A DNA stretch of 64,000 nucleotides. Origin: Dyella solisilvae. GTDB taxonomy: Bacteria; Pseudomonadota; Gammaproteobacteria; Xanthomonadales; Rhodanobacteraceae. The translations under genes and the position numbers were made by a program. How positions within the stretch are numbered: position 1 is the first letter of the stretch; each line of letters opens with the position of its first letter. The notes under the pieces are model-generated. The model was not told the origin of the DNA. It was given only the letters and a program-made list of their open reading frames with translations, and did not search any database. Below are positions 57,282-64,000 of the stretch, in pieces. Location of the stretch: positions 1,065,965-1,129,964 of the forward strand of contig NZ_QQSY01000002.1 of the NCBI RefSeq assembly GCF_003351225.1, written 5' to 3'.

Positions 57282-58052
57282 ATGCGCATCATCAGTCTCA
57301 ATGCCAACGGCATCCGCTCGGCCGGCACCAAGGGTGTGTTCGAGTGGTTGCGTCACCAGAAGGCCGATGTGGTCTGCCTGCAGGAAACCAAGGCGCAGGA
57401 AGACCAGCTGACCGACGCCATGTTCCGGCCCGACGGCCACCACTGCTTCTACCGCGACGCCACCAGCAAGAAGGGTTACAGCGGCGTGGCGATCTACGCC
57501 AAGCGCGAACCGGACGAGGTGCTGACCGAGTTGGGCTGGGCGCCGTTCGACACTGAGGGGCGCTACATCGAGGCGCGCTTCGGCAAGCTCAGCGTGGTGT
57601 CGCTGTACGTGCCGTCGGGCTCGTCCGGCGAGGAGCGTCAGCAGTTCAAGTTCGAAGTGATGGACTGGATCTCGCCGATCTTCGCCAAGTGGATGAAGAG
57701 CGGCCGCGACTACGTGTTGTGCGGCGACTGGAACATCGTGCGCAGCGAGCTGGACATCAAGAACTGGCGCTCCAACCAGAAGAACTCCGGCTGCCTGCCG
57801 GAAGAGCGCGGCTGGCTCAACGATCTGGTCGAGAAGCATGGCTGGGTGGACAGCTACCGCACGCTCCATCCCAAGGGCCAGGACTACACCTGGTGGTCCA
57901 ACCGCGGCAACGCGCGCGCCAACGACGTGGGTTGGCGCATCGACTACCAGATCGTCACGCCGTCGCTGCGTGATCGACTGAAGCGCTGCGCGATCTATCG
58001 CGACGAGCGGTTCTCCGACCACGCACCTTATACGGTCGACTATGCCGACTGA
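57282..58052 (+). CDS. xth: Exodeoxyribonuclease III
   Basis: 256 residues. The metal-binding residues of the EEP fold are visible: SLNANGIRSA (Asn), CLQETKAQ (Glu), LCGDWNIVRSELD (Asp/Asn) and RFSDHAPYTVDY (Asp-His). It is an apurinic/apyrimidinic endonuclease with 3'-5' exonuclease activity in base-excision repair. It overlaps ampG by 11 bases, so the two are probably cotranscribed. Confidence 0.94.
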   Translation: MRIISLNANGIRSAGTKGVFEWLRHQKADVVCLQETKAQEDQLTDAMFRPDGHHCFYRDATSKKGYSGVAIYAKREPDEVLTELGWAPFDTEGRYIEARFGKLSVVSLYVPSGSSGEERQQFKFEVMDWISPIFAKWMKSGRDYVLCGDWNIVRSELDIKNWRSNQKNSGCLPEERGWLNDLVEKHGWVDSYRTLHPKGQDYTWWSNRGNARANDVGWRIDYQIVTPSLRDRLKRCAIYRDERFSDHAPYTVDYAD

Positions 58053-59361
58053 GCCGGCGCCGGTGAAGAAGCCGGCCAAGGTCTCGGTGTGGCACGCCTT
58101 CGCGCAGCCCGCCGCGTGGACGATGTTCCTGCTCGGCTTTTCCTCGGGCCTGCCGTTCCTGCTGGTCGCCGGCACGCTGGCCTACTGGCTCAAGGAAAAC
58201 GGCATCGAGCTCAAGGACATCACGATGATCGCGAGCGCGGGCATGACCTACGCGTTCAAGTTCCTGTGGGCGCCCTTGCTGGATCACTGGAAGCTGCCGC
58301 TGTTCTGCCGGCTGGGGCAGCGACGCGGCTGGCTGCTGTTCGCGCAGCTTGGCGTCCTGGCGGGCCTGCTCGGCATGGCCGTGCTCACGCCACTTAACCT
58401 GGCGCCGTTCGTGGGCGCCACGCTGGTGGTGGCGTTCTTCGGGGCGACCCAGGACATCGCTGTCGATGCATATCGCATCGAGATCGCGCCCACTTCGGAG
58501 CAGGGCGCACTGGTGGCGACCTATGCGCTGGGTTATCGCATCGCGCTGATCGTGGCCGGTGCGTTCGCCCTCATCCTTGCCGACCACATGTCGTGGACAC
58601 GGGTCTACCTGTTGCTGGCGGCGATCATGGTCATTCCCATCGGCACGACGCTGTGGGCAGCCGAACCGCAGGTGATGCGCCATACGCCGCGCGGCTGGGG
58701 CGAGGCCATGCGCGAGAGCGTGGTCGACCCATTTGCCGACTTCTTCCGTCGCTACGGCTGGTGGCTGGCGTTGGTGACGCTGTTGTTCGTCCTGCTCTTC
58801 AAGATTCCCGAGCAGGCCACCATCGGTGGCGTGATGAGTCCGTTCTATCGGGACATGGGCTTCAGCAAGACCGAGATCGGCACGGTGACCAAGATCTACG
58901 GCATCTGGGTTGGCATCGTTGGCGCCTTCGTGGCCGGTGCGGCCGTGGCGCGTTGGGGCGCATGGCGGGTCCTGGGCGTCGGCATGGTGGCCATTGGCCT
59001 GAGCAATCTCCTGTTCCTTTGGCTCATCGCCCATCCGGGCAACTTGCTGGTACTGACCCTGGTGATTTCCGGAGACAACTTCACGCAAGGGTTCTTCGGG
59101 CCGCCCACGGTGGCTTTCCTGTCGTCGCTGGTGAACCGCCAGCATACGGCCACGCAGTACGCCTTGCTCAGTTCGCTGGTGAACCTGCCGGGCAAGCTCC
59201 TGGGTTTCTTCGCCGGTGGCATCGCCAGCGCGACGGGCTACGGTTCCTTCTTTGTCCTGACGGTGGTCTCCGTGATTCCGGCCACGCTGCTGTTCACCTA
59301 CCTGTGGCCGCGTTTCAGCCATGACCAGCCGACCGCGACCAACGCGGACAAGGCGGAATAA
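58042..59361 (+). CDS. ampG: AmpG family muropeptide permease
   Basis: 439 residues with about 12 membrane helices (for example FLLGFSSGLPFLLVAGTLAY, FVGATLVVAFFGATQDIAVD). AmpG landmarks are the N-terminal LGFSSGLPFLL and the ATQDIAVDAYRIE loop. It imports anhydromuropeptides (GlcNAc-anhMurNAc-peptides) for recycling. The anmK gene 396 bases on, which acts on the same sugar after cleavage, supports this substrate. Confidence 0.92.
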   Translation: MPTEPAPVKKPAKVSVWHAFAQPAAWTMFLLGFSSGLPFLLVAGTLAYWLKENGIELKDITMIASAGMTYAFKFLWAPLLDHWKLPLFCRLGQRRGWLLFAQLGVLAGLLGMAVLTPLNLAPFVGATLVVAFFGATQDIAVDAYRIEIAPTSEQGALVATYALGYRIALIVAGAFALILADHMSWTRVYLLLAAIMVIPIGTTLWAAEPQVMRHTPRGWGEAMRESVVDPFADFFRRYGWWLALVTLLFVLLFKIPEQATIGGVMSPFYRDMGFSKTEIGTVTKIYGIWVGIVGAFVAGAAVARWGAWRVLGVGMVAIGLSNLLFLWLIAHPGNLLVLTLVISGDNFTQGFFGPPTVAFLSSLVNRQHTATQYALLSSLVNLPGKLLGFFAGGIASATGYGSFFVLTVVSVIPATLLFTYLWPRFSHDQPTATNADKAE

Positions 59362-59460
59362 CGCATAACGTGCATCAGCCAAGCGGTCGATTCACTCGAC
59401 CGTTGGCCTGTGACAAGATGTGTGCCACAGGGGGCTTATGACTTGCAGGAGGGAGTGTCC

Positions 59461-59760
59461 GTGCCGGACCTCGTCATACGCCATATCGACAGTCTCATGG
59501 CCGAGCGCATCAAGGCGCTCGCCAAGGAGCGGCAGTGGTCGATCAATGACGTGGTGCTGCACGCACTGCGGCATGGCCTCGGCATGGCTTCGACCAACCT
59601 GTTTGCAGAAACCATGCTCGATCCCGGTGACCTGACCACGCTAGCCGGCCAATGGGATGCCAAGGAGAAGGCTGCCTTCCAGGAAGCGGTGCAGGCGCTG
59701 TCGCGCACGCCGGCCACCCAGCTGGCGCGGGTGAACCTGCCGCTGGAAGACGACAACTAG
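59461..59760 (+). CDS. Small ribbon-helix-helix-like protein
   Basis: 99 residues from GTG at 59461, with GGAGGGAG upstream (59447-59454). The N-terminal 45 residues (VPDLVIRHIDSLMAERIKAL, SINDVVLHALRHGLG) match the beta-helix-helix pattern of Arc/MetJ-type DNA-binding proteins. The acidic C-terminus is of unknown role. No toxin gene lies beside it, so this is probably a stand-alone regulator or an adaptor. Its stop overlaps the anmK stop by four bases (CTAG), tail to tail. Confidence 0.75.
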   Translation: MPDLVIRHIDSLMAERIKALAKERQWSINDVVLHALRHGLGMASTNLFAETMLDPGDLTTLAGQWDAKEKAAFQEAVQALSRTPATQLARVNLPLEDDN

Positions 59761-60875
59761 CGTGGCGCTGGGTAAACCGCGCCGAGCACACGCGGGCCGC
59801 GCGCTCCCGTGACCGCGGGCAGGTTGCCCGGCAGGCCAAGCAGGCGCTGGCGCGCCAGCCAGGCAAACGCGGTTGCTTCCAGATAATCCGGATCCACGCC
59901 GTGGTCGGCGGTGCTGCTGAGCACGCGGGGTGCGAGCAGTTCCTCAAGGCGTCGCATCAGCACGCCGTTGTGCACACCACCGCCGCAGGCCAATACGTCC
60001 GCCGCATCCGCTGCATGGCGATCGATCGCGTCAACGACGCTGCGTGCCGACAGCTCCAGCAGCGTGGCCTGCACGTCGGCGGCAGCCACGGCGGACGCCC
60101 GGTGGTGGGAGGCAAGCCAACCCAGGTGGAAATGTTCGCGCCCGGTGCTCTTTGGCGGCGCAAGCGCGAAGTAAGGGTCGGCCAGCAGTTCGTCGAGGAG
60201 CGCTGCGTCGACCCGACCGGATGCGGCGAAGGCGCCGCCGGCGTCATAGGCCCTGCCGTGGTGCTGCAGATTCCACGCATCCATCAGCCCGTTGGCGGGA
60301 CCGGTATCGAAGCCAAACACGCCGCCATCCGCGGCTAGCACGGTGATGTTGGCGATGCCGCCCAGGTTGAGGACTACACGCGTGCGCCGGGGCTGCGCCA
60401 ACAGCATGGCGTGTACCGCCGGCAATAGGGGCGCGCCCTGGCCACCGGCTGCGACGTCAGCGCGACGGAAATCGGCGACCACGTCGATGCCGCAGCGTTC
60501 GGCAATCACCGAAGGGTCACCCACCTGCAGCGTGAAAGGATGTTCGCCAGCAGGCCGGTGGCGCAGCGTTTGCCCGTGCGAGCCAATCGCCCGCACTGCG
60601 TCACGCTGGGGTTCGTTGCGCGCCAGCAGCGCGTTCGCCGCGTCGGCAAAACATGCGCCGATGGCCACGTCCAGCCTGCCGTAGGCATCGAGGTCGAGCC
60701 GGGTTTCGTCCTGGGCCACCGCAAGGATGCGTGCGCGCAGCGCATGCGGCCACGGGTGCGTCAGCGCATCCACCAGTTGTGGGGCGCCGTCCGCGAAGCG
60801 CACCAGCGCGGCATCGATGCCGTCGGCGCTGGTGCCCGAGATCAGGCCGAGGTAAAGCGCCGAAGCATCGTTCAC
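59757..60875 (-). CDS. anmK: Anhydro-N-acetylmuramic acid kinase
   Basis: 372 residues. The ATP-binding GLISGTSADGIDAALV and AIGSHGQTLRHRP are diagnostic, along with VGDPSVIAERCGIDVVADFR, VLNLGGIANITV and GFDTGPANGLMDAWN. It phosphorylates anhydro-MurNAc, opening its ring, to give MurNAc-6-P in cell-wall recycling. It starts five bases after the M23 peptidase stop and forms an operon with it. Confidence 0.95.
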   Translation of the reverse strand: MNDASALYLGLISGTSADGIDAALVRFADGAPQLVDALTHPWPHALRARILAVAQDETRLDLDAYGRLDVAIGACFADAANALLARNEPQRDAVRAIGSHGQTLRHRPAGEHPFTLQVGDPSVIAERCGIDVVADFRRADVAAGGQGAPLLPAVHAMLLAQPRRTRVVLNLGGIANITVLAADGGVFGFDTGPANGLMDAWNLQHHGRAYDAGGAFAASGRVDAALLDELLADPYFALAPPKSTGREHFHLGWLASHHRASAVAAADVQATLLELSARSVVDAIDRHAADAADVLACGGGVHNGVLMRRLEELLAPRVLSSTADHGVDPDYLEATAFAWLARQRLLGLPGNLPAVTGARGPRVLGAVYPAPR

Positions 60876-60880
60876 GGTGA

Positions 60881-62320
60881 TCAGTCGTCGTTACGTTTCG
60901 TGCCGCTGGCCTTGGCCAGTTTGATATTGGCGTCCAGGCTCTTCAGGCGGGCCAGCTGCGGCTGCACCACCTGCGACTTGAACTTGGCCAGCTGCGCGGC
61001 GGGCAGCGGCTCGGGCTTGGGCAGCGTCACCGTCTGCGGGTCACGCTGCACCTCGTTGACGCGGAACTCGTAATGCAGGTGCGGGCCGGTGGCCAGGCCG
61101 GTCATGCCGACATAGCCGATCACCGTGCCCTGGCTTACGTGCTGGCCGACTTTTTCCGGACCGAACTTGGACATGTGGCCGTAGGCGGTGCTGATCGAAC
61201 CGTTGTGCTGGATGATCACGAAGTTGCCGTAGCCGTTCATCCAGCCCTTGTACTTGATCACGCCATCGCCCGCCGCATGGATCGGCGTGCCGGTGGGCGC
61301 CGCGTAGTCCACGCCTTTGTGAGCGCGCATCAGGCCCAGGATCGGATGCATGCGCGCGGCGCTGAACTGCGAGGAGATGCGCGTGAAATCGACCGGGATG
61401 CGCAGGAACGACTTCTGGATCGGGCGGCCGTCCTCGCTGAACCAGCCGTAGCTGCCGTCTTCCTTCTTGAAGCGGTACGCGGTGTAGCGGTCGCCCTGGT
61501 TGACGAACTCCGCCGCCACGATGTCGCCCTCATGCAGGTAGGCGCCGTCGCGGTACACGTCGTCGTAGATCACCGTGAAGCTGTCGCCTTCGCGCAGGTC
61601 CTGCACGAAGTCGATGTCGTATTTGAAGAGTTCAGCGAGCTTGAGCACCATCTGGTTGCTCATGCCAGCCTTGGAGCCGGCGGCGAACAGCGAACTGTCG
61701 ATGGTGCCGTGCGCCACGTGCTCGCGGTGATCCACCTCGCGGGTCTGCGCGGTCACCGTGGCCTTGTCGCCATCGAAACGCATGATGGTGCGGTTCGCTT
61801 CATCCTTGTCGAAGCGGATGCCCTTGAGGCTGCCGTTTCTGTCCAGCAGGAAATCGAACTCCTGCCCCGGGCTGATGTGGTGCAGCGCCTTGGCGTCGCC
61901 CGACTGGTCGACTACGTGCTGGACGTCGGTGAGGCTAAGGCCCTGGCTCTGGAACAGGTCCGACAGTGTCTGGCCCGGCTGCACCTGCACGATGTGCCAG
62001 TCTTCGACGGTGGGCGTGCGCACCACTTCAGGCGCGGCCTTGGGCAGGGCGAGCGGCAGCACGGCGTGCGCGGTGGACGTGGTGTCCGGGCGCATGGCGC
62101 TGGCCCAGGCAGGAATAAGGAAGCCGGAAACGGCGGTGATCAGCAGCGCGGTGCCGGCGAGCATCCAGCGCTCGCGATGCCAGCGAATCGGCTCCGCATC
62201 ACCATTGCAACCAAAGGACCAGTGGGCGCAACGTTCATAAAAGTGAGAGTGGCGACGCTGCGCCTTTCGACGCATGGCCAGTTTGCGCGCTGAACGCGCG
62301 ATCTCGTTTCTCTCACCCAT
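60881..62320 (-). CDS. M23 family metallopeptidase (MepM-like)
   Basis: 479 residues. One membrane anchor (WMLAGTALLITAVSGFLIPA) near residues 50-70 places the rest in the periplasm. A LysM/OapA-like domain is VQVQPGQTLSDLFQSQGLSL. The C-terminal M23 domain has the zinc ligands in RAHKGVDYAAPTGTP (His, Asp) and GLATGPHLHYEFRVN (HxH), so it is likely an active peptidoglycan endopeptidase. The head-to-tail position with anmK couples wall cutting and recycling. Confidence 0.93.
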   Translation of the reverse strand: MGERNEIARSARKLAMRRKAQRRHSHFYERCAHWSFGCNGDAEPIRWHRERWMLAGTALLITAVSGFLIPAWASAMRPDTTSTAHAVLPLALPKAAPEVVRTPTVEDWHIVQVQPGQTLSDLFQSQGLSLTDVQHVVDQSGDAKALHHISPGQEFDFLLDRNGSLKGIRFDKDEANRTIMRFDGDKATVTAQTREVDHREHVAHGTIDSSLFAAGSKAGMSNQMVLKLAELFKYDIDFVQDLREGDSFTVIYDDVYRDGAYLHEGDIVAAEFVNQGDRYTAYRFKKEDGSYGWFSEDGRPIQKSFLRIPVDFTRISSQFSAARMHPILGLMRAHKGVDYAAPTGTPIHAAGDGVIKYKGWMNGYGNFVIIQHNGSISTAYGHMSKFGPEKVGQHVSQGTVIGYVGMTGLATGPHLHYEFRVNEVQRDPQTVTLPKPEPLPAAQLAKFKSQVVQPQLARLKSLDANIKLAKASGTKRNDD

Positions 62321-62360
62321 GCCCGGTGTTCCCCAGGTACCAAATTTCTAATTGGCGCGT

Positions 62361-62390
62361 ACCATAGCGAGCTTGTGCAGAGAGCGTCAA
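62361..62390 (-). promoter_or_regulatory. Probable promoter of the M23-anmK operon
   Basis: Read leftward, TTGACG (62385-62390) is followed after 18 bases by TATGGT (62361-62366), a sigma-70-like pair. The -10 element ends 40 bases from the peptidase start, a suitable distance. Confidence 0.55.
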
Positions 62391-62503
62391 CGCCTTTTCC
62401 ATCAATGGGTTGCACGATCTTTTTGGTTAACACACAATTAACGGAATGCCCCGGGAAGCTATGATTTCCGGTGACGTCCAGACAACGAAAATTTGAGGAA
62501 TAC

Positions 62504-63715
<1,212 letters not shown>

Positions 63716-63720
63716 GTTCG

Positions 63721-63745
63721 TCGCGACGACGCAACGTCGTCGCGA
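63721..63745 (+). terminator. Hairpin after tyrS
   Basis: TCGCGACGACG (63721-63731) and CGTCGTCGCGA (63735-63745) are an exact 11-base inverted repeat with a CAA loop, five bases past the tyrS stop. No T-run follows, so it may be a terminator needing help or an mRNA 3'-end stabiliser. Confidence 0.5.
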
Positions 63746-63817
63746 TCGAAAAATGAAAAGAGTTTCGCGTGAGAACAACGCTTTACGCGAAACGCGAAAA
63801 ATAATTTCAGAAATTGC

Positions 63818-63846
63818 TTGTCAAAGGTGGGGGGCATGCCTATTAT
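63818..63846 (+). promoter_or_regulatory. Promoter, upstream member of a tandem pair
   Basis: TTGTCA (63818-63823) and TATTAT (63841-63846) are spaced exactly 17 bases. The region before it is AT-rich (AAAATAATTTCAGAAATTG), resembling an UP element. It probably drives the transcript starting near 63853, perhaps an rRNA operon beyond the window. Confidence 0.65.
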
Positions 63847-63914
63847 TCGCCTCCCGCCGCTGGCATCGCCCTCCGGACGGCAACATCGAAAACGAAAATT
63901 CTTCGAACACGGTG

Positions 63915-63942
63915 TTGACGGACAGGAAAAACGATGTAAGAT
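63915..63942 (+). promoter_or_regulatory. Promoter, downstream member of a tandem pair
   Basis: TTGACG (63915-63920) and TAAGAT (63937-63942) are spaced 16 bases, followed by a GC-rich discriminator (GAGCGGCTC), typical of stringently controlled rRNA promoters. GGAAC/GTTCC (63956-63970) then forms a leader hairpin. No gene starts before the window ends; 63716-64000 shows no other coding potential. Confidence 0.65.
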
Positions 63943-64000
63943 GAGCGGCTCACTCGGAACGAAATGTTCCAGCGCTGAAACGGAAACGGTCAGCAAGTGA

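Noticed and set aside
56739..58175. Extension of the GNAT frame to 478 residues
   Set aside because: The first 313 codons are antisense to xth; the GNAT domain fits entirely after the ATG at 57236.

Overview
The window is a GC-rich gammaproteobacterial chromosome segment. Gene content and order fit the Xanthomonadales, most likely Rhodanobacteraceae (Dyella/Luteibacter/Rhodanobacter-like). Signs of this are the many TonB-dependent receptors, the radC/coaBC-dut-algC block with a membrane-anchored AlgC, speE divergent from speA, and the M23 peptidase-anmK unit divergent from tyrS. The placement is inferred from gene content, not from a marker gene. No tRNA or rRNA gene body, CRISPR array, insertion sequence or prophage was recognised.

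Region 1 (1-10.8 kb), metals: a cut-off membrane protein and an unrecognised gene precede modE, the molybdate-responsive regulator. Its neighbour on the other strand is an OprD-type porin whose upstream region carries a near-perfect ModE operator. Then come a double-DTG aspartyl protease-like protein, a MipA/OmpV protein, and a tight leftward operon (DUF2946, TonB receptor, Cys/His-bearing BNR propeller, thioredoxin-like protein) that looks like a metal, probably copper, handling system.

Region 2 (10.8-23.1 kb), iron: two TonB-siderophore receptor/PiuC hydroxylase pairs face each other tail to tail around a Sel1 protein. They are followed by an OmpR-type two-component pair and a third, hydroxamate-type receptor. 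Fur-box-like sites precede two of the receptors.

Region 3 (23.3-47.1 kb), housekeeping and signalling: ntrB-ntrC, a PAS-GGDEF-EAL protein, a thiolase, a TonB-like protein, a lipoprotein phospholipase D, YceI-SixA, an orphan ParA, polyamine genes speE/speA (speA has a terminator hairpin in its leader), a 3-hydroxybutyrate dehydrogenase/acetoacetate decarboxylase/patatin/beta-hydroxyacid dehydrogenase run, a SPOR protein and argS. REP-type palindromes sit in three intergenic gaps.

Region 4 (47.1-64 kb): an orphan intrinsic terminator with C-rich anti-Shine-Dalgarno loops between argS and radC marks a probable small RNA. A LysR-SDR-SDR cassette separates radC from coaBC-dut-algC. Next are pyrE, a GNAT gene, xth, then peptidoglycan recycling and remodelling (ampG, anmK, M23 peptidase), and tyrS. 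The last 285 bases carry two strong promoter-like sequences and hairpins and look like the leader of an rRNA operon beginning just past the window.
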